Source: Ophiocordyceps camponoti-saundersi (nom. inval.) (Eukaryota; Ascomycota; Sordariomycetes; Hypocreales; Ophiocordycipitaceae). From it: 64,000 nt of DNA. The stretch lies in assembly GCA_003339415.1 (NCBI GenBank), contig PDHQ01000014.1:420-64419 (forward strand), in the 5' to 3' direction. Position numbers and translations under genes: made by a program. This document shows, in pieces, positions 1 to 10,789 of the stretch (the stretch's first letter is position 1; every line of letters begins with the position of its first letter). The notes under the pieces are model-generated. The model made no database searches. It had not been told where the DNA came from and worked only from the letters and a program-made list of their open reading frames with translations.

Positions 1-67
<67 letters not shown>
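1..67. repeat. Poly-G run at the window edge
   Basis: Sixty-seven consecutive G residues open the window. A second impure G run lies at 1101-1139 and C runs at about 3138-3154 and 3277-3290, so long G/C homopolymers do occur in this region. A 67-nt uninterrupted run at a sequence end may nevertheless be a sequencing or assembly artefact. Confidence 0.9.
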
Positions 68-69
<2 letters not shown>

Positions 70-414
70 GAGCCGAGAGACAATAGCGCGCCGGAGTGGG
101 ATGAATGAGAAGGGGAAAGAAAAAAAAAAGCCCACTCTCCAGACAGGGAGACGGAAGCCATGGCTGGAGAAAAGCCAACACAGCAACAAGCAGGATCAAG
201 TCCCTTTTTCTTCTCTGCTTATCATTTCTCATCATCATCATCATCATCATCCATCCATCCCTTTCTTTACTACGGAGTTGTATATGTTCTGTGACGGGAG
301 AAGAGGGAGGCTGAGTTCGTCGATGATGACCTTTTTGCACTTATACGAGGGAGACGCCAATAAGGGGAAGCAAACAAAGAGAGAAAGACAGAAACAGAGA
401 GAGAGACCTATAAC

Positions 415-451
<37 letters not shown>

Positions 452-552
452 AGATTCACAATAAAAAAGGTGTCGTCTTCCGGTGGTCAGCCGGCCGGGG
501 CCCCGTTAGCCCAGCCTCGAGTCGCATTTGCTGCATGCTATAAACTACCTCA

Positions 553-580
553 TACGGATACAGACTGCACTGTATCCGTA
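553..580. repeat. Perfect inverted repeat of TATCCGTA motif
   Basis: TACGGATACAG (553-563) and its exact reverse complement CTGTATCCGTA (570-580) are separated by six bases. The outer eight bases of each arm are the octamer dispersed through this region. A similar but shorter stem (TACGGAT/ATCCGTA, five-base loop) lies at 3912-3930. Confidence 0.85.
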
Positions 581-1640
581 GGCAGGCACAAAATGTAATG
601 AGGAGTCGGCACCTCACGAGGGGAGAGGGGGGGGGGAATGGATGGATGGAAAGGGATGAAGAAGGAGGATAGGATATGGATCCTCTACCGTAACGGGGAG
701 AGAGAGTGAGAGGAAGAAAGAGAGGAGGGTGGTTGTAGTAATAGTCTGTGGTTGTGCTAGTAGCGAACAGGACAAGGCTGCGGCGGCGGCTCATCCATTC
801 AACAAGCCATTAATTATGTGCATGCCTAGGTAGGTAGGTAGGTATGTAGGTAGGTATTTACAGGCTTTGCGGCCACTGATGAGCCTCCATTCTCCATTTC
901 TTACATACTGTACATGCTATATAGGTACGGATATGTATGTATGCACACACATACAATTGGGCAAAGCGCATGCACGGGCGGTAGAGCAAAGATACTCGTG
1001 TTGTACATACCCATTTCCTGAGCCAACGCCCGTCCGTGAGCATAAACAGGAAAGCCAAGCAAGCCAGCTAGCCAGTCAATTCAAGACCCAACGGCCTTCC
1101 GGGGGGGGGGGGGGAGAGGGGGGGGGGGGGGGGGGGGGGAACGTCCATTCATATCCGCACATGCCCAGTACAAGACTGTATCCGTACACTCCCTCGAAAA
1201 GGGGACGAGAGGCCGCAATACCATTTGAAAAAGCGTCATCATCATGTTGCCACCACCACCATCACCACCTTCCTCTCCACGTACGGGGAGCACATCATCG
1301 TCTTCCGCCCTGTTTCCTTTCCTTCGTTAAGCCCCTGATCTCGTGTCAAGATAACATCGCCGTGTCCGTCTCTCAGTACAATTTCGAAGAGAAGAGAAAA
1401 AAAAGAATAGCAATTACTTACTGTACATAGTTATGCGCGCAGTTCATGACATGATTTCATCTGTCTTTCCTTCTCCATCTATCCGTATCCATTCTTTCCT
1501 TTTTTCCCGAAGCTTTCTCTCTGCATCGTTTTTTATTTTTTTTTTTCATTGGTTGATCTTATTCTTTTCTTTTCCTTCCACTTGCTCTTTCTTTTGCCTC
1601 TCTCCTCATCTTTACCGGTTCATCATATTACATATTTGCC

Positions 1641-1705
1641 ATCTGCTTTTCCTGCATCTGCTTTTACTGCATCTGCTTTTACTGCATCTGCTTTTACTGC
1701 ATCTG
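1641..1705. repeat. 15-bp tandem repeat, about 4.3 copies
   Basis: Four units of ATCTGCTTTTACTGC (the first with C in place of A at position 11) are followed by ATCTG. The surrounding DNA is pyrimidine-rich. Open frames crossing it on both strands are repeats of the same five residues and are not believed to be genes. Confidence 0.9.
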
Positions 1706-4700
1706 GTGTGTCAACACTACTTACTCTGTAAAGAAAGGGGGTGGAAAGTATTTTAAAGGAGGGAAAACAAGTATGAACAAGCCATCGAGGTAGGGAGTAA
1801 GAAAGACGATGAGGAGGAAGACAGAACAACTCCGTGTTCCATGAGTGAATGAATGTACGAATAGTAAGCTAGGCACCTGAGTAGGTAGTTTCCCTTTACC
1901 GATGACATCCTAAATAAATAAATAAAAAAAGGGCGCCAAACGAGCGGAAACATGATCGGCCCCAGCGCTTCCCGATGGACGGCTGCAGAGATTCAACTCA
2001 AGACGAAACGGGAGCCAATCAGCCAGCGTGTGTTTTGGGGGGGGGTGTGTGGCCGTCTACGAAGGGGGGAGAGGGCCCCCCCCCCCTTCTCTATATCCCC
2101 CACACGAACAACCACACGGTCACACACCACCACACACACCACCACATCCACATCCACACACTCCCCCCACAGAAAGCAAACCAGGCGCGCACTGTACGGA
2201 GCGGCGATTGCCGGACGGCCCAGGCACGCACAGGCGAGTTGAGGCAACCCGCCTACCTACCTTCAACCTTGAAGGTGGCTGTATCCGTAATCCTCCTGAT
2301 GGTGAAATTCGTTATTGGAGTCCCTTGGAGGAGCCTCTCATTACCACCCCCCAACCAAGAAACCAACAACTCTCTCACTCTCTCATCATCATCATCATCA
2401 TCACTTTGCTCGCTTTCCCTCTCTTCCTTCTCAGCTCAGCTCAGCCCAGCCCGCGATGCAAGCACATGCCCGAGCCCCAACAGTCTTTAAAATAAAAAAA
2501 AACGTCACAGTCGTAGTTTAGTTAGTTAGCCACGGGACGGGGAACAGGCGCGGGATAATAATGGATGTCAGGGAGGGTGTGTCTGTATCAGCCTCTTTCT
2601 CTCTGTGTGTGTGTCGTTGGCGAATGAACTGAACATGCACAAGAGCTTACCCTATCCCGGTTCCCGTCTCGACCAAAGCAAGGTTGTTCATACCTGGTAG
2701 GCATGGAGTTTTTACCCTCCACCATCCGGTGTTGCTGCTACCTCCTTCTTGTTATGTATGTATGTATGCACCAGTTCTTCCTCCCTTTTCCCGCCTGACT
2801 TATACATTGTACATATCATATTCTTCTTCCCTGGTCCGGAGACATGCTGCGAAAGCGGTTCTAATAGCTCCCGGGCCGCGTCCTCGAATACGGCATGTCA
2901 TGTATATAGGCACATATATACATACATACATATACATATGTACATATGTATGTGCGTCTGAACAAGCCCAAGAAGGCAGCTTCGTCTCGGAACATGGGCC
3001 AGCCAAAGGGGGGAAGACGGAGAGGGGGCGGCGGGGGGTGAATAACGCAACAATCAGCACCAAAAAAAAAAAAGCTGCGGCAAAAGACTAACGAAACGCT
3101 GCTCACGGCCCCGTTCCGTCGCTCCTCTTTGCTTTGCCCCCCCCCCCCCCCCCCAATAACCTACCGACCTGCCTACCGTACATACATACATATATTACAT
3201 TACACCTACCCGGAGTTGTGAGTTTTGCACTTTTTTAAACTGGTCTCGTTCCGTTCCCCCCCCTTCCCTTTTCCCCCCCCCCCCCCCCCTTTCCCCCCTC
3301 CTGATCCCCCTTAGTCGTACATAAAGACGTAGATGAGGAAGCGGATAACATGAATCGTGATACCTCGGACCGAAAAATGCTTTTTAAAAAAAAAAACCAT
3401 GATTCTTACCCAAGGTGCTCATGCAACACTCTCACGCACCCACATACCCTACTCATTAGTCCCAAAGCGCCGTGAGATTCAGCCACTACAATCCGTACAT
3501 AAAGACGGGACGTAAAAAGAAACATGATTCTTAACATTGCAAAAAAATAAAAAAAACACTCGCGATTCTTGTAAATGCAATGTTCCCACCTCCGGCCCCC
3601 GGGAAGGGAGAGGGGAGGCAAGGCGCGACAAAGTACCGCGTCGGCCAAAAAGAAAAATGTGCTGCCTCACAAGTTTCGTTGCAGGTTGCCGACTGCCGCC
3701 CTTTGCTTGACTTTGCTTTACTGGGCTCTTTTTTTTTCCCCTTGTTCAGATGCCGTCTTTTGCTTCCTCGTAAATTTTTATTCCCTTTCTCTTTAACTCT
3801 TTCTATTAATCGACCTTTTCTATTTGGCATATCTTACTGTGTATAGTCTCATTGTACAACTTCGTAATAGTGATCCGTAGCTGACTTCCTTCCCCGCTGT
3901 TTCTTCTCTTCTACGGATTGATTATCCGTACCGTAACTTGGTCATCAATTTTGGAGAGGGGGTGGTGGTCTGTGGTTTAAACTTATGTATAAGCCCCATA
4001 GGCAGGTATTCAGCGCCCATCAAACACCTTCCTCCGCTGCGACGCACGGCTGTGTGGTATTTGCGGGTAGGCATTTTTTTTTTTTGGACTTGCATCCAGT
4101 TCAACTTAGGTAGAATAGAAAGAAGGGGGGGGGGGGTGGGGCGTGTGACTTGGATGGATGAGCCAGGCAGCGGACTCGTCTCGACATCAGCAAGGAATCC
4201 CGCGTGCTGGCCTGCAAGCCACAGGATCGCACGACTTTTTTTTTTCTTTCTTTGCTTGTGCTGTTTTAAACATCCTTTTTCTTTTCTTCTTTTCTCCTCG
4301 CGACGATCAAATGCCGACCGTGCGCACATGAATGTACATACATATATACATACATATGCACATATGCTTGCCAAGCTGGGGCGAGGCTGCTGTCGTTACG
4401 CGCAACAGCGAGTGAAATACGGATACATCCATACCTATTTAACACAATGACCGTAACCATCATCGGCCCAGCCCCAGCCCGGCTAATCCAACCGGACCGG
4501 CCGAGGGCGGCGGGCGGCAGAGTCATTGAAAGAGAGGGGGGACGGGGATTTAAAGAGGGAACAAGAGGGAAAGGGAAGAGGGGGGGCAAAAAAGAACCTG
4601 ACGTCGTCGTTCGCCGTCGTCGCCGAGGGGGCCGACGTTGCCGCTGGGGCGCATAACAAGGGCAGCAGAGACGGGGTCCTGGCGTGTGATTGATTGACTG

Positions 4701-5082
4701 ACTGATTGTCGAGCGAGGCAGATGTTGGTCACTTTTTTTACTCTCTCTCTCTTCCGGAACGGCTGGGGGATCATACCTCCCTTCTCTAGCGGGTTCCAGC
4801 TAATAGGTACCTGCCACCTAGTAGGCCGATACTGGCTGCTGGTGTACACGTACTGTGTGGATGAATGTGGTCAACTCGCCGGCGCCGACGGTTTCGCATG
4901 CAACGGCACGGCGCCGGAGGGCGAGCGTAACGAAGATGAATGAATGAATGACTGGAAGTAGGCATGAACATGACTACATACATACGAGTACGGATATGAC
5001 CATGAGTATGCAAATCGGCTGCCCGGCATCATCGACCCGATGCTCACACTATTTTCCCAACGATCCATGATCCATCTATCCG

Positions 5083-5193
5083 TACGGAGGCCGCCTTCAA
5101 AACTCCTTGCCCAGCCACCTAAATAACCCCTGTCGGAAAAAAGTAAATATACATACAAATTAGCAGGGGGGGTACTTCTGCGCTACGTAGCCC
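5083..5193 (+). repeat. Left terminal inverted repeat of the mariner
   Basis: This 111-bp arm starts TACGGAGGCCGCC and ends GCTACGTAGCCC. It differs from the reverse complement of the right arm at four positions. At each one this arm has C or G where the right arm has T or A, in a CpA or TpG context, so the left arm is closer to the original sequence. Confidence 0.92.
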
Positions 5194-5307
5194 GTTAAGC
5201 ATACCGCTTAACGCCCTTTTCCTACCTGCCTGCCTAAGGAAAGCTATTACTACCTAAAGACGGCTAAAAATAACAGATAAAAGAGGCTTAAAGAAGGCTA
5301 TCTCTGC

Positions 5308-5545
5308 CTACCTTAAAAGGGTCAAAAGAAGGGTATTTTGCCTACCTTAAGAGGGTTAAAAGAAGGGTATTTTACCTACCTTAAGAGGGTTAAAAGAAAG
5401 GTATTTTGCCTACCTTAAGAGGGTTAAAAGAAGGGTATTTTGCCTGCCTCGAGAGGGTTAAAAGAAGGGTATTTTGCCTGCCTTAAGAGGGTTAAAAAAA
5501 GGGTATTTTGCTTACCTAAAGAGAGCTAAAAGAAAAGTATTTTAC
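5308..5545 (+). repeat. 34-bp minisatellite inside the transposon, 7 units
   Basis: Seven 34-bp units, each beginning with CTACCTTAAG or a variant and ending GGTATTTTGC or a variant, fill the space between the left inverted repeat and the transposase relic. A weaker related unit precedes them at about 5260-5307. Units differ mostly by C/T and G/A changes (CTGCC versus CTACC, GGGTC versus GGGTT), as expected if RIP acted on the array. Confidence 0.9.
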
Positions 5546-6479
5546 CTACCTTTAAAAATAAAGAGAGATATCGTAACCCGGGCCCTTATTATTATACTTA
5601 AGGTATAAAGCTTATTAGGGCTTAAGGTTAAGAGCCTTATAGGAATCCCTTAACGTACGATTAATAGTATTTATTCGAAAGCTCTCGAACGCGGCTTTAA
5701 GCCCGATTAACGCCCCTTTATTCTTCGTAATAAATTTATCGAAGATAGCCCGCGATCTAAGCGTCCGTCGAAGTAGGAAAAAATCCGTAATAATATTATA
5801 GTAAAGGTCCGCCGTAATTACTACGGTAGGGAGAAAAATTATATAAATATCGTAGCTAACTTTTAAGATAAAGGATTTAATGTCTTTTCGGTTATTATAT
5901 AGTAAGTCCTTCGAAAGGTAAGATTTACTAAAACGAAGCTAATAAGGAAGCCGGGCTTAACGAAAAAGATAAGGTAAGAATAGCTTAACTAATACCTCGC
6001 GTACGTAAATTAGACTTTCGATAATTAGAAGAAAGTTATTTAGTTAGATAAAATATTTATCGTTTTATTATATCGTCGAGGAGGCTATTATATATAGCGA
6101 AAGGCGGATAAGAGGTTTATTCGAAGCTATATTTATAAGCGATAAAAAAGATCGTTAGAATTTATATTCTAAGGCTATTTTTCTTACGATTAGAAAAGCC
6201 CTGCTTATTACTAGGCCTTAGAGACTACTATAAAAAAAAAAGAAGCTGAAAAAATAATCGTAAAGCTAAACGAAGAGCTTAAGCTAGTTTTTAAGGAAAA
6301 GTAGGAAATAAATAACGGTATACGCTAATTAAACCTATAATAGCTACTAAGAAAGAAGCCTTAATAGCGGTAGAATTCGAAAATAGGAAAATTATCTTAT
6401 AACGCCTTAAAAAGAGGGATTAATTAGTATCGGTATTAGAAAATAATTCTATTACCGCTACTTTTCCCCTTCGCGAAGG

Positions 6480-6870
6480 AACTTAACGTTTATTTTAGCG
6501 GCGGCGTTCTTATTTAAGAGGATAAGGCGCTAGCGTATAATTACGCCTTTTAATACTACCTTTATTAACTTTACGATATTTAGCGCTTTCTTTAGTATAC
6601 GAATTCGCTAGATTTAAACGCGATCGAGCCTTATTAAGCTTAGATAAAGAGGCTTACGACGAAGAAAAGCGCCCCGAAAAATAGGCTTATAGCTATTACG
6701 GTATAATATACCGCTTAGGCTAATCTACCTTAAGAGAAGATATAAGCTTAGATCGAATAAATCCCGCGGTATATATAGTAAATTATCGCTTTAGAGGGCG
6801 GGAATAAGTATCGTAAAAGGAGGTATTATATTAGAGCCCTAGGAAGGTTAGGGTAGGAATACGAAGAAGG
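6480..6870 (+). pseudogene. Mariner transposase C-terminal relic
   Basis: One plus-strand frame keeps the C-terminal half of a fungal Tc1/mariner DDE transposase, broken by many in-frame TAA and TAG codons. Landmarks in order are YFSGGVLI before the second catalytic Asp (6521-6523), YTNSLDLNAIEP before the tryptophan/KR block (6596-6650), TTKKSAP (about 6653-6673), NLP followed by E and K (about 6725-6743), IPRYI (about 6759-6775) and LEGGNKY (about 6790-6812). The upstream part of the gene, about 5600-6480, is too mutated for me to place domains. Confidence 0.8.
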
Positions 6871-6980
6871 GGCTACGTAGCGTAGAAGTACCCCCCCTGC
6901 TAATTTATATATATATTTACTTTTTTCCGATAGGGGTTATTTAGGTGGCTGGGCAAGGAGTTTTGAAGGCGGCCTCCGTA
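6870..6980 (-). repeat. Right terminal inverted repeat of the mariner
   Basis: This is the reverse complement of 5083-5193 with four transitions, all to A or T (TGTCGG to TATCGG, two CA to TA changes in the ATACATACA segment, and CTGC to CTAC). It ends CCTCCG followed by the TA duplication at 6979-6980. Confidence 0.92.
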
Positions 6981-9900
6981 TTTATTTATTCATTCGTCTA
7001 ACAAGCAACCAGCCGGCCTACCTATCCAGCGCGCACTGTATGTATACTTTTTTTTTTCCAAGAAAAAAAAAACCATTTGGAAGCCCCGGCCCGACTCCCC
7101 CTCCGGACAGACAGACAGACAGCCAGCTTTCTCCTCTTTCACAGCTAGGCAGACAGACTCATCTCAAGTGGGGCTGCAAGGTAAAACCGTTCAAAGAGAG
7201 AGTCCATATGTATGTACATAGGTACATAGCAGGGAGGGGGGGAGGGGGGGGGAAGGAAAGAAAAACGGCTATTGCATTTGAGCCCCGGCGCGCGTTAATG
7301 GGACGTGTGGCGTTCGCTCCCTTCAGGCTTCAGCTACAAAAATGCCGCCAGACGAAAAGGGAAATTTGAGCCAATTCCATGGCGGGAGAAGGAGAAGGAG
7401 AAGGAGAAGAAGAAGGAACGATTGTGTGTCAACGAGTCTCGTGTTGTTGATGGTGATGATGACGACATTATCCGATACCTAGTAGGTAGGTAGGCATATA
7501 GTAGAGTAGGTAGGTAGAGTTCTGATGTTATCAGCATGTCCTGATATATGTATATGTGCTATCGATGATTGATACTCTCTGGTGATGAGCGGCTTGACAT
7601 ATGTATGTATGTATGTATGTACATGGAGAGGTAGGCAATAAAGCCAATGGGCTGTCCATCCAAGTCATGTCGTCCAACCTTTCCTCCTCTACTAAACTAC
7701 TCCATACGGTCTACGACGTATCAAGGATCCCTCTCCCTAAGTAGGTACATACTATGCATCCGCACCAAGCCAGCACAGTGTCCCAACGACAGCCGTCTTC
7801 ACCACGCAAAGGCCTCCTCGTCAGCGATCCGTCTCCTCTCCCTTGATGAGCTCACCCTTCATCACCCTTCAGCGATACAACGGTATGCCAAAGGAAAGAC
7901 ACCGCTTTGTTCAAAGCATTTTTTTTTTTTTTACTTCTCTACGGATAGTAGGGGAGGCAAAGAAAAGAGAGCCTTTCCTTTCTTTTCACACCCCCTTGCT
8001 GGAATGTCATCATCCACTTTGGTAGGGAGCTATCGAACATCACACACACACCCCCTTCTCAGTCTCCTCCTCACTCGACGTCGAAGATGACTTACACAAA
8101 CGCGCACACACGCACACACACACACCATTGCGCACACCCCTCCTCCTCCCCCGTCCCCCCCCCTTATCCTCTTTCTCTCTCCTCTAAAATCGTCCATAAC
8201 CGCCGCCATGGATCGAGGAAGAAAGAAAGAAAACCACTTGCTGCGCGGGTCACACACATGATGCATGTCTGGGTAACCAAGAAGCTAAGCACACACCTAC
8301 CAAGTTGTACTAGTTAGGTAGCAGGCAGCGACCAAGACTTGAACTGCTTTTTTATACTCGGCCCCAACAAGCCACCAACTACGACGACGATGCCCTCGTT
8401 TCCTTTTCCTTCCCCTTTCGACTGTTGACCTTCTTTTTTTTATCCCCCATCTCCCCCCCTCCTCCATCATCCATCCCCCCCCCCGTCTATATGTCTCTTC
8501 CCGAGACGGGAGGGGGGGAAGAGGCTTGACCGCTTTGACAGGCATCTGAATGTGGAAAGAGGGAAAAGAAAGAGACAAAAAAAAGCAAGTGAACAGATGC
8601 TGACGCCTGTCTCTGTGCCTTTCCGTTCCTCCTTCAGCCCTTTTTTTTTGTCATTTCCCTTTGGTAGGAGGGTTAAGTTGAGGCTGTTGTGTGTGTTTAT
8701 TGTCTCCGTGCATATCCGTACACACTTACAGACAAACGTACATACATACATACATCATGACCTGCATTTACCTACATACATACATGCATACTAGCATACA
8801 TATATACGACAAGAACAAATATCCCGTTATGAGTAGGTAGGTAGTCAAGGAGCAGTCGTGATGTATGTATGTATGTATGTATGTACGCTGTCCGCGGAAC
8901 TCTCCCGTAGGCTGACCATGGGACAAACACACGCACGCACACGCACACGCACACAAAGATACGTTGTTATGTATGACTGTATCCGTATGTATGTAAGTAC
9001 GAAGCATGTATGTATGCGCTCTCGCCTCCGCCCTGTCACGCGAGAGGAGAGGAAACCATGGCGATGCTGCCTTTGGTGGTGGAGGATGCCACGGCATGAA
9101 AGACATTTTCTTTCCCTCCTACTTAGCCGCTCACCCCCCTCCCTTTTACTCCCTTTCTCCCTCTCTTTCCCCCCCTCTTCTCATCCTCCGAGCCGAGGAG
9201 CGCGTGTCGTCGTTCCCTCTCAACAAAACGTACAGACGTCCATACATACATATTCTCGTACCTGCAACATGTAATGTCTATCCGTACATACATACTACAT
9301 GCAGACGTTCGTTCCCCGTCGTCATGTGACGGTACGGCTTCAGCCCCCTTTTGCCTGTCTGCCGCACGGCTTTCTTCCTTCGTACGAGTTTCGCAGATCG
9401 GGAACGAATCAACGCTGCGTCTTGTAAGCCGAGACGAGAGAGAGAGAGAGAGGATGAAAAGAGTAACACACGCACACACAGACGACTACATATAGACTTA
9501 CGTACATGGTTCTGTGTATAAAGGTAGCAGGTAGGTAGTAGCCAGCCAGCCAGCCAGCCATACATACGTACGTACATCTCCCATCGTCTGCTTCCGGCGT
9601 TGCACCGCGGGGGCCGAACGCAAAGCCGACCAGAGCATACACACACGTATCGCTTGCTGACCGACATGCAATCCTTCTGCCTGGAAGGGGAGAAATGTGA
9701 GGACCGTCAGTCGAATGGGAAGGACTGAAAAAGGGGGGGAGGCGCTTCGTTGGCAGGTAGGCTGGCAGGCCTCTTCTTCACTGCGCCGTGCTTGCGCTGT
9801 CTGTATGTTGTTATACCGAGGTAGCCGAACAAGAGTGACTAGGTAGGTAGGTAGATCACCACAAGCGAACACACACGCTGTCACTATCAGTCTTGCTCGT

Positions 9901-10480
9901 ACAGGGAGTTCCACGTCGTCGTCGTCGTCGTCGTCGTTGCCTGCCACGTGTCCCCGTAGATATAGCTGCCTATCCATCTTACACTCTCTCTCTTTATCCC
10001 CCTCTATCTCTCCAGCTCTTCTCACCACGTCGTCACGCAAGAGAAGCCGTGGCAACAAAGAAAGCGCTAGGTGCCGAAAGCCTTATCGTCGGCGACGATC
10101 CATCCGTCTCCCTCCTCCCAGCAAACCCCCAGTGACCCAAGGCCATCCACCTCAAGTTCTACATACAACACATATTAAAAAATAAACAAGGCTTGATAAG
10201 AACTCTCACCTTAGAGGTCTCTCGAAAAAGGGACAACCTCTCCCAACTGCCAGTGCTGTACCTCCTCTGACAACTGCCTTTTAAAGTGAAGACAGGGTGA
10301 ACCCTTTCGTCACGACTTCAGATATCTAAACTTGTTCCTTATCCTCTGTAACTTCATCGATACCGGTATCTCGTTCCTTCCTCTCTGTCGTACTCTCTGT
10401 CAACGACGATTCGTCATGGCTAGGAAAACACCGACTTGATAGCGAGAGAGTGGACGCGCGGCTTCCTCCCCTCGTCGACT
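6981..10480. other. Gene-free, microsatellite-rich region
   Basis: No supported gene. It contains GGAGAA repeats (7387-7412), TATG/TACA repeats (7590-7622, 8741-8800, 8863-8885, 9241-9300), CA repeats (8040-8130, 8930-8956), GTAG repeats (7483-7520, 9840-9853), a GCCA repeat (9541-9560), a GTC repeat (9916-9936) and further TATCCGTA octamers (7940, 8713, 8980, 9279). The longest open frame, 186 codons on the minus strand at 9498-10058, runs through the repeats and is rejected. Confidence 0.65.
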
Positions 10481-10488
10481 TATATATA
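10481..10488 (+). promoter_or_regulatory. Possible TATA box for the small CaaX gene
   Basis: TATATATA lies about 300 bp upstream of the start at 10790. The interval between is rich in CCAA and CAAC, as fungal 5' leaders often are. The assignment rests only on sequence and spacing. Confidence 0.3.
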
Positions 10489-10789
10489 GGTGAAGAAGGA
10501 GAGGCTTGAGAGGGATAAGAAGGGGCAAAGAAGAGACAAGCTCCTATCCAACCTCTATCCAACCTTGTTCTTCTCGCCCCAAGCAAAGCCAGCTATCAAC
10601 ACCAACGAAACATCCATACCTACATACTACATGACGATAACCAACCCTCGCCATCTCAAAGTCGACAGACAACGTTACCCTCACCAAACACACCTCTCAC
10701 GATAACTCTCCATCAAACCTTCTTTCCCACCCCAAAAGCTGGAAACGCTCAAGGAGGCAGCAACGTCGGATTCACCAAAAAAAAAAACC

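Larger units (their letters stand above)
68..5082. other. Gene-free region dense in simple repeats
   Basis: I see no convincing coding sequence here. Open frames are short and run through low-complexity DNA. The stretch holds ATC repeats (about 229-251), a GA tract (about 418-448), GTAG/TAGG repeats (828-857), an impure G run (1101-1139), 15-bp tandem repeats (1641-1705), TACA/TATG repeats (for example 2750-2770, 2910-2955, 4335-4360) and at least ten copies of TATCCGTA in either orientation. Composition outside the repeats is balanced, not AT-rich, so RIP has not marked it as it has the neighbouring transposon. Confidence 0.7.
5083..6980 (+). mobile_element. Tc1/mariner-type transposon, RIP-degraded
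   Basis: The ends are 111-bp inverted repeats (5083-5193 and 6870-6980) that match at all but four positions. The outermost TA on both sides fits the TA target duplication of Tc1/mariner elements, leaving a core of 5085-6978 that begins CGGAGG. The interior is very poor in CA and TG dinucleotides and rich in TA, the pattern left by repeat-induced point mutation. Read on the plus strand with stops kept, the frame through 6500-6800 still shows fungal mariner transposase landmarks: ED around 6518-6523 within the QEDNAPAH-like block, SLDLNAIEP at 6605-6631 (the SPDLNPIE block), TTKK, and IPRYI with LEGGNKY near the end. Its stops are TAA/TAG where Q or W codons are expected. No intact frame remains, so the copy cannot make transposase. 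Confidence 0.88.

Noticed and set aside
101..598. 165-codon open frame with a His run
   Set aside because: It is a translation of ATC and GA microsatellites; no coding character outside them.
828..857. TAGG repeats as telomere-like DNA
   Set aside because: The unit is GTAG, not TTAGGG, the array is short, and similar tracts occur at 7483-7520 and 9840-9853 without telomeric context.
5308..5545. 34-bp repeats as a CRISPR array
   Set aside because: Units are directly tandem with no unique spacers, in a eukaryotic transposon.
9498..10058. 186-codon open frame, minus strand
   Set aside because: It crosses GTC, GTAG, GCCA and TACG microsatellites and owes its length to them.
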